In this document: positions 1-6,368 of the stretch, one piece after another
How the letters are laid out: each line of letters begins with the position of its first letter
How positions within the stretch are numbered: position 1 is the first letter of the stretch
Assembly: GCA_043764015.1 (NCBI GenBank)
Contig: JAYUKY010000082.1
Coordinates: 1 to 10,185, forward strand
Length of the DNA stretch: 10,185 bases
Direction: 5' to 3'
Origin: JANYGM01 sp043764015
GTDB lineage: Bacteria > Bacteroidota > Bacteroidia > Cytophagales > Thermonemataceae
Program-made: the position numbers and the translations under genes
The notes under the pieces: generated by a model
Databases searched by the model: none
Told to the model about the DNA's origin: nothing
The model's input: the letters and a program-made list of their open reading frames with translations, nothing else

Positions 1-46
1 TAAGGCTATATTATTTATACATTCAAAATTAGTTAAAATACTGATA

Positions 47-181
47 ATGATATTTTTAAAATTAGTTGAATATATAATCTACCCAGTCCTAGCACTTAGC
101 ACTTCCTTATTTGTTGGTGCAAAAGTAGGTGTATTTTTTGCTAAAATTTGCCATTGGAACTATAAAAAAATAGCTACCTAA
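47..181 (+). CDS. Possible small hydrophobic membrane protein, or 3' end of a gene cut by the window edge
   Basis: An ATG at 47 opens a 44-codon frame ending in TAA at 179-181. The product has a hydrophobic core (IIYPVLALSTSLFVGAKVGV, about residues 10-29) and a basic tail (HWNYKKIAT), as expected for a single-pass membrane peptide. The same frame stays open upstream to position 2 (KAILFIHSKLVKILI before the methionine), so this may equally be the last 59 residues of a longer protein starting outside the window. I see no convincing ribosome binding site, but such sites are weak in Bacteroidota. I do not recognise a family. It could be a chance frame in AT-rich DNA, although the orderly hydrophobic segment with a charged end argues mildly for a real gene. 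Confidence 0.3.
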   Translation: MIFLKLVEYIIYPVLALSTSLFVGAKVGVFFAKICHWNYKKIAT

Positions 182-212
182 CTATAAAATTTATTTGTTT
201 TCTATTTAAAAA

Positions 213-220
213 TATTTTTG
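213..220 (+). promoter_or_regulatory. Bacteroidota -7 promoter element (TATTTTTG) for the XRE gene
   Basis: TATTTTTG matches the Bacteroidota sigma-ABfr -7 consensus TAnnTTTG. It lies 36 nt upstream of the XRE start codon, giving a predicted leader of about 30 nt. A TTTG at 194-197 could be the -33 element, but the 15-nt spacing is shorter than the usual 17-23, so only the -7 box is well supported. Confidence 0.4.
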
Positions 221-256
221 TAGTTTTACCAACAAATAAAACCCTAAAAACCTTAT

Positions 257-565
257 ATGAAAAAGTCAAAAATAGATATTGGAGGTAACTTAATCAAATT
301 ACGCAAAGAGAAAAATCTTACACCAAAAGATGTATATCTCAATGCAGGCATCAAACAATCCAATTATTGTGATATTGAAAGCAACACAGTAATGCCTACT
401 ATTCCTACGCTTCAAAAAATAGCAGATATTTTTGAAGTGCCTGTCAGTAAATTGATGGAAGAGGAAAAAGAAAAAAGCGTTTATAATACGGAAAATATGG
501 GTACTTTAAATAATGGCATAATCAATGGAGATACTGCTAATAATTTTTTGAGAAAAAGGAAGTAA
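257..565 (+). CDS. XRE-family helix-turn-helix transcriptional regulator, apparently truncated by a frameshift
   Basis: The 102-residue product is a small DNA-binding regulator of the XRE/Cro type. Residues 8-68 form the five-helix HTH_3 fold: helix 1 IGGNLIKLRKEKN, helix 2 TPKDVYLNAG, recognition helix KQSNYCDIESN, then TIPTLQKIADIFEV and PVSKLMEE. Residues 76-93 are a polar linker (NTENMGTLNNGIINGDTA) of the kind seen in many Bacteroidota XRE proteins, usually followed by a short helical tail that may mediate oligomerisation. Here the frame stops just after the linker (NNFLRKRK), while the expected helical tail continues in the next frame (see 544-636). The ATG at 257 is well placed behind a -7 element at 213-220. 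It is the only confident plus-strand gene and has its own terminator, so it is a single-gene unit. Its targets are unknown; chromosomal and phage-derived regulators share this fold. Confidence 0.85.
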   Translation: MKKSKIDIGGNLIKLRKEKNLTPKDVYLNAGIKQSNYCDIESNTVMPTIPTLQKIADIFEVPVSKLMEEEKEKSVYNTENMGTLNNGIINGDTANNFLRKRK

Positions 566-636
566 TAGAAACGCTTCAGAGTACCATTGCTGATGCAGTA
601 GCTGAAGCACTAGCAAAATTGACTAAAACGACATAA
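544..636 (+). other. Out-of-frame C-terminal tail of the XRE regulator after a T6 run
   Basis: The T6 run at 544-549 sits in codons 96-98 of the XRE gene. Reading it as seven T changes NNFLRKRK-stop into NNFFEKKEVIETLQSTIADA followed by VAEALAKLTKTT, ending at the TAA at 634-636. The product would be 126 residues, with a regular amphipathic helix as its tail. The terminator hairpin begins 5 nt after this TAA, exactly where a gene end is expected. The alternatives are a sequencing error in the homopolymer, a real one-base deletion, or polymerase slippage producing both forms. The sequence alone cannot separate them. Confidence 0.65.
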
Positions 637-641
637 ACCAT

Positions 642-686
642 AAAAGCCTTTCCAAACATTTGGGAAGGCTTTTATTTGTTTTTATA
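642..686 (+). terminator. Rho-independent terminator, probably bidirectional
   Basis: AAAAGCCTTTCCAAA at 642-656 pairs with TTTGGGAAGGCTTTT at 659-673, a 15-bp stem with one G-T wobble; the nominal 2-nt loop will open to a larger one. A T-rich stretch (675-684) follows on the plus strand. Because the stem begins with AAAA and ends with TTTT it can also act on minus-strand transcripts, that is, on the PpiC gene that ends at 721. It separates two convergent genes. Confidence 0.85.
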
Positions 687-720
687 CTGCAAATGAATGA
701 TATTTTGGGACAACTGAAAA

Positions 721-2064
721 CTATTCCGTTTCTCCAAAAAAGTTACAGCCTTTATATTCTGGGTCAATATCTATAAAAACATCATCTTTTGCTTTTCTAA
801 ACCATTTTAAAAGCATTTGGTTGCGTTTTTCGTTCAGTGTTGCCTGATACAAACGTGTATAATCTAGCTTTAAATCTGCTTGATGTGTGGCGTGGCGTTG
901 TTTTAAATACAAAATACGGTAAGCCATTTTGCCATCTTGTGTACGGTAACTAAGTGGTGCAGAGATGTTTCCAACAGTCATTGTGTCTATTGCAAAAAAC
1001 ACAAAAGAATCCAGCGTTTGCATAGCAATACGCCTAGAACCATCAGGAGAAGAGATATAACCCCCATTACTTGATGTTTGCATAGAATTTGCACCTTTGT
1101 CATCAGAATAAAGTGCTGCTGCTTTCTCAAATTTGATACTATCTGTTCTTATTCTTTGTGCCAAACTATCCAAAAATAGGCGTGCTGGTTCTGTTTCTAC
1201 TTTTGTCCAGTCAGGCATCATTAAGATATGTTTGCAATTATATTCATCTCCACGTCTTGCAATAAGTTTGATAATATGATACCCAAATTGCGTTTCAACC
1301 ACGCCTGACATTTCGCCTGGTTTCATACGAAATACAACCGCCTCAAATTCCGCTACAAAATTACCACGTTTTTGCCAGTCCAAATCTCCGCCTTTTTCTC
1401 GTGAGCCATCTTCACAATAAAGTTTAGCCAAATCCTCAAAAACCTCACCTTTATCCACAATACGCTTACGAATTTCAATTAAATTATTTTTTATACGTAA
1501 TTTTTCTTCTCTATTGATTTGTGGAATTTTGACAATTTGCCCAACTTCTACCTCTTTGGGGAACATTGGCAAACTATCCGTAGGGATGCGTTCAAAAAAC
1601 CTTCTCACCTCACTTGGCGTAACCTCTGCATTTTTGGCAATACGCTCACGCATCATTCCAGCAATTTTTTGTTCTTTCAGAGATTGGCGAAGTTCTGATT
1701 TAAGCACATCTAACTTCTTTCCATAGCGTTTTTCTATTTCTTCAATAGTAATTCCGTTCATAAGTGAAGCAACGCGTTGGTCTGTTTCCAAATCAATAAC
1801 GGCATCAGCCACCACAACTGAATCAATTTCAGCTTTTGCCATAAAAAGTTTATTGATAGCCATTCCACGAAGCACCTGACATTTTGCCTCTGGCGTATTT
1901 TTAATTTGTTTGTCTGCTACAAGTTGTAAAAAATTCAGCGTAAGGTCAGATTCCGTCACAATTTGATTATCAATTTTGATGATAATACGGTCTAAAGAAG
2001 TATTTTGCGCTTGTACGTGTATGTATAAGGCACACGTGAGCAGAGATAAGATTATTTTTTTCAT
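721..2064 (-). CDS. Periplasmic SurA-like peptidyl-prolyl cis-trans isomerase with two PpiC domains
   Basis: The 447-residue product is a SurA/PpiC-type folding factor expected to help outer-membrane proteins cross the periplasm. Residues 1-19 form a signal peptide (MKKIILSLLTCALYIHVQA, then QN). Residues 22-150 make the helical SurA N-terminal chaperone region (IIIKIDNQIVTESDL and following). A first parvulin domain covers about 172-268, with the typical GGDLDW and a C-terminal FGYHIIKLI. A second, more divergent one covers about 276-388 (CKHILMMPDW to YRILYLKQRH). The ATG at 2062-2064 is preferred because it starts the signal peptide. A longer frame from a TTG at 2142 would place 26 residues encoded by an intergenic repeat before it, which is not credible. 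It lies 96 nt downstream of a lipoprotein of the same class and probably shares its transcript. The stop is followed by the hairpin at 642-673. Confidence 0.88.
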   Translation of the reverse strand: MKKIILSLLTCALYIHVQAQNTSLDRIIIKIDNQIVTESDLTLNFLQLVADKQIKNTPEAKCQVLRGMAINKLFMAKAEIDSVVVADAVIDLETDQRVASLMNGITIEEIEKRYGKKLDVLKSELRQSLKEQKIAGMMRERIAKNAEVTPSEVRRFFERIPTDSLPMFPKEVEVGQIVKIPQINREEKLRIKNNLIEIRKRIVDKGEVFEDLAKLYCEDGSREKGGDLDWQKRGNFVAEFEAVVFRMKPGEMSGVVETQFGYHIIKLIARRGDEYNCKHILMMPDWTKVETEPARLFLDSLAQRIRTDSIKFEKAAALYSDDKGANSMQTSSNGGYISSPDGSRRIAMQTLDSFVFFAIDTMTVGNISAPLSYRTQDGKMAYRILYLKQRHATHQADLKLDYTRLYQATLNEKRNQMLLKWFRKAKDDVFIDIDPEYKGCNFFGETE

Positions 2065-2089
2065 TTTAAACTGGTTTGTTTGTTTTAAA

Positions 2090-2160
2090 CCACCCCTAAC
2101 CCCTCCTTGAAAAGTAGGGGAATAAAGCTCCCCTCCTTCCAAAGGAGGGGCTGGGGGTGG
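2090..2160. repeat. GC-rich palindromic spacer repeat with two nested hairpins (copy 1)
   Basis: The 71-bp element is an imperfect palindrome: its outer arms CCACCCCTAACCCCTCCTT (2090-2108) and AAGGAGGGGCTGGGGGTGG (2142-2160) match at 17 of 19 positions as reverse complements. Each half also folds alone: CCCCTCCTT/AAGTAGGGG at 2100-2120 with one mismatch, and CCCCTCCTT/AAGGAGGGG at 2130-2150 without mismatch. It fills most of the spacer between the two isomerase genes and abuts the stop codon of the upstream one. Its GC content contrasts sharply with the AT-rich flanks. A half-length copy lies at 7392-7422. This is typical of REP/BIME-like dispersed repeats; it may stabilise or trim the mRNA. 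Confidence 0.85.
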
Positions 2161-3027
2161 TTATTTTATTTCAAAATCTTTATTTTTGAGTGCTTTTTGG
2201 TAAAGTTCTTCTTCTAATTTTCTTAGTGCGTCTGTGCGCCTTTGCATAATGAGCATTGCTTTTATTTTTTCTTCTACAAACACAAGTGGCGCAGGCTGAT
2301 TGGCATTTTTGAAGGTTTTTATTTTCAAAAAATACGTTCCTGTACTGTCTGAAATTTCTTTAAATCTGTTGTTGCGTACAAAATTTGTTTTATCTGTAAT
2401 TTTTTCAAGAGGAGAATTTTTTATAAGTTCCTCAAAATCAACCCAAGTCGTGTCTTCTATTTTAAACATTGAGGCGTTAGCAATGCAAGCATTTTTTAAT
2501 AGTAATAAATCTTCATTTTTATCAGAAAGCATTAGTTTTTTGATATTATCTTTTTCTACTGATTTTGTAGGAATTTTGGCAAAATACGCCTGCACAATAT
2601 TTTGTTTGAGCATAAATTCATCTTGATTTTTGCTATAAAAGTCGTTTATTTCTGCTTGCGAAACATCTTCTTTGATATTTTTTTTGAGATAATTTTTCTC
2701 AAAACTGTACCTAAAAAGCGACTGTTTGTAGTCTTCTACTTGTTTTTCTATATTTTTCTCATCTTCAGGACTAATTTCTTTTGTGTTGAGCAAAAAAACT
2801 TCATTTTTTATCCAACTTTCAATATAATTTTTTGTTACTTCTGCGCTATCTTTTTTGGAGATTTTGCCTGTCAGATTGCCCTGCAACACCTGTTTTAATT
2901 CAGATAAATAAAGATTTTTATCTTTGACGCTGGCAACTATTTTGTCGGTTGTTTTTTCTTTGGAACAAGCCACAAAAAGAGTGCAAAAAAGCAAAAGTAA
3001 AGGTATTTTAAGGAAATTGTTTAGCAT
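2161..3027 (-). CDS. SurA/PpiC-like lipoprotein, probable envelope chaperone
   Basis: The 288-residue product begins with a lipoprotein signal (LLLLFCTLFVAC, lipid-bearing Cys21), so it should be anchored in the inner or outer membrane. After the anchor comes a SurA_N-like segment: DKIVASVKDKNLYLSELKQV (28-47) resembles the 'VNG..I...EL' opening of SurA-type proteins. It is followed by a long charged helical region (about 60-130) containing YIESWIKNEVFLL and ISQAEINDFY-like features. The parvulin part after about residue 140 (QNIVQAYFAKIP) lacks the GGDL and FGYH motifs seen in the neighbouring gene, so it is probably a chaperone without isomerase activity. The Lys- and Asn-rich composition follows the AT bias. 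It lies upstream of the two-domain PpiC gene in the same direction, which supports a joint role in outer-membrane protein delivery. Confidence is high for a lipoprotein and moderate for the family. Confidence 0.75.
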   Translation of the reverse strand: MLNNFLKIPLLLLFCTLFVACSKEKTTDKIVASVKDKNLYLSELKQVLQGNLTGKISKKDSAEVTKNYIESWIKNEVFLLNTKEISPEDEKNIEKQVEDYKQSLFRYSFEKNYLKKNIKEDVSQAEINDFYSKNQDEFMLKQNIVQAYFAKIPTKSVEKDNIKKLMLSDKNEDLLLLKNACIANASMFKIEDTTWVDFEELIKNSPLEKITDKTNFVRNNRFKEISDSTGTYFLKIKTFKNANQPAPLVFVEEKIKAMLIMQRRTDALRKLEEELYQKALKNKDFEIK

Positions 3028-3090
3028 TTGGAGAAATGAAAATATTTTTTGTGAAGTTGGGCGAGTAAGCTAAAAAATATTCTTCTAATT

Positions 3091-3657
3091 TCAAATTGGT
3101 TTGTAAATCAATGCAATAATACCACACTCAAAATGCTTAACATTCAAAACACTAAATTTCTGCATCTCAGTTAGTTCTCTAAAAATAGGCATTCCAGTTC
3201 CTATGATTGAGGGATTTACAAATAAATGCAACTCATCTATTAGTTTATTTTTTATTAGTGCAGAAACAAATGTGCCACCACCATAAACAATAATATCTCC
3301 TCCATTCTCATTCTTTAAATTAGTGATTTCTTCAATTAATTCTCCATTAGCTATTGTTGTATTGTTCCAAATAGATTTTTTAAGTGTTTTAGTAAATACA
3401 ACTTTTGGTGTTGATGTATATTTTAAACCACCTTCATATTCAGGATTTTTGGTGTCTTGCGCTACATTTTCCCAATGTGGGATAAATCCTTCCGCAAGTT
3501 TTCTACCTAAAATAATGGTATCAACAGTTTTAGTCATCTCTCTTACATAACTTGTAACATCATCTGTCCAAGGAAAACACATCCAACTCATTTGACCATT
3601 TTGACCTGTAATGAAACCATCAATAGTTATCTGTACTTGCAATTTTAGTTTACGCAT
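3091..3657 (-). CDS. RibD C-terminal / dihydrofolate-reductase-fold family protein
   Basis: The 188-residue product belongs to the RibD_C family of NAD(P)H-dependent reductase folds (YwjB/YyaP-like). The landmarks are present in order: VQITIDGFITGQNG (8-21), TIILGRKLAEGF (47-58), STPKVVFTKTL (82-92), DIIVYGGGTFVSALIKNKLI (121-140, with the glycine-rich nucleotide-binding turn), then DELHLFVNPSIIGTGMPIF (141-159). Length fits stand-alone family members. Most such proteins have no known substrate, and true folate or riboflavin function should not be assumed. The ATG at 3655-3657 begins the conserved first strand; a longer frame from a TTG at 3681 would overlap the preceding macro-domain gene by 4 nt and adds an unlikely peptide. 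It follows the macro-domain gene by 20 nt and is probably co-transcribed with it. Confidence 0.85.
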   Translation of the reverse strand: MRKLKLQVQITIDGFITGQNGQMSWMCFPWTDDVTSYVREMTKTVDTIILGRKLAEGFIPHWENVAQDTKNPEYEGGLKYTSTPKVVFTKTLKKSIWNNTTIANGELIEEITNLKNENGGDIIVYGGGTFVSALIKNKLIDELHLFVNPSIIGTGMPIFRELTEMQKFSVLNVKHFECGIIALIYKPI

Positions 3658-3677
3658 TTTTATTATTTTTAGAATTA

Positions 3678-4316
3678 TCAAATATCATATTTTATATCTC
3701 GTGTGTCGTGTGTGAAGAAATATGCATAATTAGAACATAATTCTTCCCAACCTGCTTCTGTTGCAAATTTCTCACAAATAACGTCTTCCCACGCAATACG
3801 CATAGTTTTGGCGCAAACTATTGGTGGCACTTGCCCAACTCCTGTACCCAAACCCGAAATAGCCACGCTTTTTATTTTGGTGTTTATGAGTTCTCCATTG
3901 TCAAATTTGCCATATTTGAGCAAAAGTAAAATAGCTTTCATACTCAAATAAATGTTTGGACTACGCAAAATGGTCATTGGTGTACGCATTGTAGGCGCAG
4001 AAATCAGATAAGGAAAGTTTATATTTTCTGTTGTAATAATTTCTGCTTGCCCAACTAATAATTCTCCAAAATACTTTTCACGAATAATTTTCTGTAATTT
4101 TTTCTCAATATGCCAGCCCAAGTTCTTAGAAATAGCAAAATCAATACCACCATTCATATAGCCAAAACTATTAGCAGGGCTTACAATAGCATCACAAGGA
4201 TAATCAAAGATAGAACCGTTTTTAATGGTAATATTAGGCATATTAACAAAAACTTTTTCCCAAGCATCTGTCATTTCTTTGTTCGTATCCACGAAATAAA
4301 ATTGTATTTCCTCCAT
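3678..4316 (-). CDS. Macro-domain protein (predicted ADP-ribose binding or hydrolysing)
   Basis: The 212-residue protein is a stand-alone macro domain. The strand-loop DAIVSPANSFGYMNGGIDFA (42-61) contains the ligand-loop asparagine and the NGG turn of macro domains, and VAISGLGTGVGQVPP (151-165) supplies the second, phosphate-binding glycine loop. Macro domains bind ADP-ribose or related metabolites, and some remove ADP-ribose from proteins, nucleic acids or O-acetyl-ADP-ribose. The first 35 residues (IQFYFVDTNKEMTDAWEKVF) form an extra strand-helix typical of the subgroup annotated as phage-tail-like or Appr-1-p processing proteins, and the C-terminus is longer than in the small hydrolases. 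Which activity it has cannot be read from the sequence. It lies 43 nt downstream of a lipoprotein gene and 20 nt upstream of the RibD-like gene. No toxin or ART domain partner is visible in the window. Confidence 0.85.
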   Translation of the reverse strand: MEEIQFYFVDTNKEMTDAWEKVFVNMPNITIKNGSIFDYPCDAIVSPANSFGYMNGGIDFAISKNLGWHIEKKLQKIIREKYFGELLVGQAEIITTENINFPYLISAPTMRTPMTILRSPNIYLSMKAILLLLKYGKFDNGELINTKIKSVAISGLGTGVGQVPPIVCAKTMRIAWEDVICEKFATEAGWEELCSNYAYFFTHDTRDIKYDI

Positions 4317-4359
4317 ATTTTGTTGATTTGGGTTGTCATTTTTTGTTTTGTTGCCCTTT

Positions 4360-4725
4360 TTATTTTTTTGCTACCTCAAATTTTGCTTCATAAATAGTTG
4401 TATCTTTCTCACTAAACACAATTTTTCTATTTTCTTTATCTTTGAATTCAAGTTGTCCGTTGATGCTAAATTTTGCTTCTGTAAACTTATATCCAGTAAC
4501 CAATGAAAAAGTAGCAGTATAAAGGGAGTCTTTAATAATGGGCTTTAATTCCATATCAGATTTCCAACTTAACGGTTTCTCTTTGCCACGAATACCAACT
4601 GTTTGAATATCTTTTATTCCTGCAACATTTAGTTTTACAATGATTATTTTATTGCTTGATTTTTGCACACAACTCGTGAACGCAAAAAACAGTATTATGG
4701 TGATAATTAGGTTATTTATTTTCAT
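4360..4725 (-). CDS. Small lipoprotein with a CBM20-like beta-sandwich domain
   Basis: The 121-residue product has a lipoprotein signal ending FFAFTSC (Cys19). The rest resembles the E-set/CBM20-like module often found attached to beta-lactamase-like or alpha/beta hydrolases in Bacteroidota: VGIRGKEKPLSWKSDMEL (43-60) matches the recurrent 'V.IRG...PLSW......M' strand pair, KDSLYTATFSLV (65-76) takes the place of 'DGIYEATV.F', and FTEAKFSINGQLEFKDKENR (81-100) matches 'EFKFV.......G..NR'. Here the domain stands alone on a lipid anchor, with no enzyme attached. Its first codons overlap the end of the DoxX gene by 14 nt, which suggests translational coupling. The ligand is unknown; sugar binding is an inference from the fold. 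I base the family call on remembered motif pattern, not on a search. Confidence 0.65.
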   Translation of the reverse strand: MKINNLIITIILFFAFTSCVQKSSNKIIIVKLNVAGIKDIQTVGIRGKEKPLSWKSDMELKPIIKDSLYTATFSLVTGYKFTEAKFSINGQLEFKDKENRKIVFSEKDTTIYEAKFEVAKK

Positions 4726-5209
4726 TGTTCCAATTTTTAGAGATTAAATAATCAATTCCAAAACGTCCAGAACCAAGTACCAATGTGTATAAACTCACCC
4801 ACAAAAAACCAAGTGCAGGCAAAGTATTCCATAAACCCTGATGGATTTGTTGCATAAAAATTGCCACAAGCATTGTTGATAAAATCAAAAATGAGGCAAT
4901 TCTAGTCTGAAAACCTAACAACAACAAAATACCGCCAACTGCTTCACTAAATCCTGCCATCCAAGCCAAAAAAGAAGAAAATGTGGCAAATAATCCACCA
5001 TATTTTGCGACATCTGTAGGAAACCAAAAAGCTACTTCAAAAAGTCCTAAATTTTTGTCTGCTGGCGACCAAGGCAAACCAAATTTATCTGCACCAAAAT
5101 GTACTGCTAGCAAATATCCGCATACAATTCGTGGTATTGCTACCAAAATATCTTGCCACCAAAAAGGAAGCATAATTGGTTTTATGATTTTTTTTATAAT
5201 TTCTTTCAT
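4712..5209 (-). CDS. DoxX-family integral membrane protein
   Basis: The 165-residue product shows four hydrophobic segments, at about 20-38, 73-99, 103-121 and 129-147. It carries the DoxX landmarks: an early R-C-G-Y-L-L helix with HFGADKFG (37-44), an intramembrane glutamate in GFSEAVGGILLLLGF (86-100), an arginine after the second helix (TRIASFLIL) and the terminal GSGRFGIDYLI (146-156), which matches the family's 'G.GR.SLD..L' ending. DoxX proteins are widespread inner-membrane proteins linked in some species to thiosulfate:quinone oxidation or oxidative-stress complexes, but most have no assigned role. Nothing here indicates sulfur metabolism. It is the first gene of a tight minus-strand run (lipoprotein, macro-domain, RibD-like), separated from the isomerase gene upstream by 74 nt. 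The ATG at 5207-5209 is the only sensible start. Confidence 0.85.
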   Translation of the reverse strand: MKEIIKKIIKPIMLPFWWQDILVAIPRIVCGYLLAVHFGADKFGLPWSPADKNLGLFEVAFWFPTDVAKYGGLFATFSSFLAWMAGFSEAVGGILLLLGFQTRIASFLILSTMLVAIFMQQIHQGLWNTLPALGFLWVSLYTLVLGSGRFGIDYLISKNWNNENK

Positions 5210-5255
5210 TTATTGTATGATTTATAATCCTTCGTAAAGTCAAAAAAATGTGTTT

Positions 5256-5272
5256 AACTCAAAATTTACAAG
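5256..5272 (-). repeat. Dispersed 17-bp spacer motif, GTTGTGnnTTTTGAGTT family
   Basis: On the minus strand this reads CTTGTAAATTTTGAGTT, matching the copy at 8898-8914 at 15 of 17 positions. It lies in the spacer between the isomerase gene and the DoxX gene. Confidence 0.5.
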
Positions 5273-5283
5273 TTACAACTCAT

Positions 5284-6282
5284 TTAAACTTTTGCTAATT
5301 CATTTTTGAGCTTAATAATCACGTCAATAGCAAAGGCATCAACTTTATTTAGCTCCGAAAGATACCAAGAAGCCCAATCAAACATATAAATCAAGTACAA
5401 ACTTTGCTCTACAAAACTCTCGCCCAAAGGCAAAATATCCACAACATTATGTGCTTTTGCTTTCCAAATAGGCTCACAAATGCCCATACGCACACGTACA
5501 CGCTCATTATCAAACGAACTTTTGACAAGCGCCACCGCATTATTTTTGTATTGTGAAGCGTTTCCTTCCCAACCAACAAGCTCGTTGTGGTTCATTTCTG
5601 GTAGGATATTGTGGTGCAAAAGTTGCTTAGAATTTTCGTTGATTTGTTGTTGCAAACGTGTTACAACTGCTGCAAATTTGCCATCAGAATACACAAAAGG
5701 CATTTTTTCAAAGAAACTTTCTGCTAGTTTTTTAGCGACAATTTTAAGATTTTTTTCTTCTGAAGTAAGCAAACTAACGCTTTTATGCAAATCAGGCACA
5801 AACGCATCAGAAACCATTTTATAATTTTTCAGAACGTACAATAATTGCACAAAAGAATACGCCAAAAAAGCACGAGGACAAGGTGCTTCGTTAGGGATTT
5901 GGACATAATCAAAGCCTTTTTCTTTGGCAAGTTCTAATAATTTTCCGCCTGCGGTGATAAAAGCCATTTTTGGGTTTTTAAGCATTGCTTTTTCTACTAC
6001 AGAAAGGGTTTCTTCTGTATTCCCAGAGAAAGAAGACGCAATAAAAAGCGTATTTTCATCTACAAAATTAGGCAAATCATAATTTTTGGTGATGATAAAA
6101 GGTACTTTTAACTCATTTCCAATGATGCTTTCTACTATGTTTGCGCCAATGCCAGAGCCACCAAGACCCGCAATAACAATATTTTTAATTTCTTTTTTTG
6201 GTAATGTAAGTGCTTGACTTTCACCAATTTGAATAGCTTTTTTTAGTTGTGGTATAAATCCTTCTATCAAAGATAACATCAT
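5284..6282 (-). CDS. Bifunctional phosphoglucose/phosphomannose isomerase (SIS family)
   Basis: The 332-residue cytoplasmic enzyme should interconvert glucose-6-phosphate or mannose-6-phosphate with fructose-6-phosphate, feeding glycolysis and the GDP-mannose branch used for surface polysaccharide. The first SIS domain has the sugar-phosphate loop GLGGSGIG (39-46) and the serine cluster ASSFSGNTEET (82-92). The catalytic residues of the archaeal-type PGI/PMI family are recognisable: an arginine in PCPRAF (R137), glutamate in INENS (E216) and histidine in MNHNEL (H232). The 16-residue gap between the last two equals that of Pyrobaculum PGI/PMI (E203, H219). PEMNHNELVGWEG (228-240) is the signature of the C-terminal PGI/PMI domain. 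Two adjacent ATG codons (6280-6282, 6277-6279) make the exact start ambiguous by one residue. A TAnnTTTG box at 6361-6368 is a candidate promoter. It is probably a single-gene unit. Confidence 0.9.
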   Translation of the reverse strand: MMLSLIEGFIPQLKKAIQIGESQALTLPKKEIKNIVIAGLGGSGIGANIVESIIGNELKVPFIITKNYDLPNFVDENTLFIASSFSGNTEETLSVVEKAMLKNPKMAFITAGGKLLELAKEKGFDYVQIPNEAPCPRAFLAYSFVQLLYVLKNYKMVSDAFVPDLHKSVSLLTSEEKNLKIVAKKLAESFFEKMPFVYSDGKFAAVVTRLQQQINENSKQLLHHNILPEMNHNELVGWEGNASQYKNNAVALVKSSFDNERVRVRMGICEPIWKAKAHNVVDILPLGESFVEQSLYLIYMFDWASWYLSELNKVDAFAIDVIIKLKNELAKV

Positions 6283-6287
6283 AAAAA

Positions 6288-6318
6288 GTTGTGCGTTTTG
6301 AGTTGTGCGTTTTGAGTT
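6288..6318. repeat. Tandem GTTGTGCGTTTTGA repeat upstream of the isomerase gene
   Basis: A perfect 14-bp unit occurs twice in tandem (6288-6301, 6302-6315), followed by a partial third unit (GTT). It lies in the predicted 5' leader of the isomerase gene, only 5 nt before its ATG. The same motif recurs as single copies at 8898-8914 and, inverted, at 5256-5272, so it belongs to a dispersed spacer repeat family. Confidence 0.8.
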
Positions 6319-6360
6319 AAATACAAAACACGTTTTTATAAAAAATGATAAATTTTAGGT

Positions 6361-6368
6361 CAAAAATA
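6361..6368 (-). promoter_or_regulatory. Bacteroidota -7 element (TATTTTTG) for the isomerase gene
   Basis: On the minus strand this is TATTTTTG, fitting TAnnTTTG and identical to the box before the XRE gene. It lies 79 nt from the isomerase start and directly behind the hydrolase terminator. A possible -33 TTTG (6386-6383) is only 14 nt away, shorter than usual, so the call rests on the -7 box. Confidence 0.35.

Noticed and set aside
107..239. 11-bp inverted repeat TTATTTGTTGG / CCAACAAATAA
   Set aside because: AT-rich and 111 bases apart; likely by chance, and no companion elements are present.
2065..2142. N-terminal extension of the PpiC gene from a TTG at 2142
   Set aside because: It is encoded by half of the palindromic repeat, puts 26 residues before a perfect signal peptide, and uses a TTG when a good ATG exists at 2062-2064.
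2300..2898. Plus-strand frames opposite the isomerase-like lipoprotein
   Set aside because: They are hydrophobic shadows of a Lys-rich gene on the other strand, with no recognisable domain or start signal.
3041..3081. 10-bp stem AATATTTTTT / AAAAAATATT between the RibD-like and lipoprotein genes
   Set aside because: All A and T with a 21-nt loop, so thermodynamically weak; not called a terminator.
3658..3681. Extension of the RibD-like gene from a TTG at 3681
   Set aside because: It adds eight residues (MIILKIIK) before the conserved first strand and overlaps the macro gene; the ATG at 3657 is clean.
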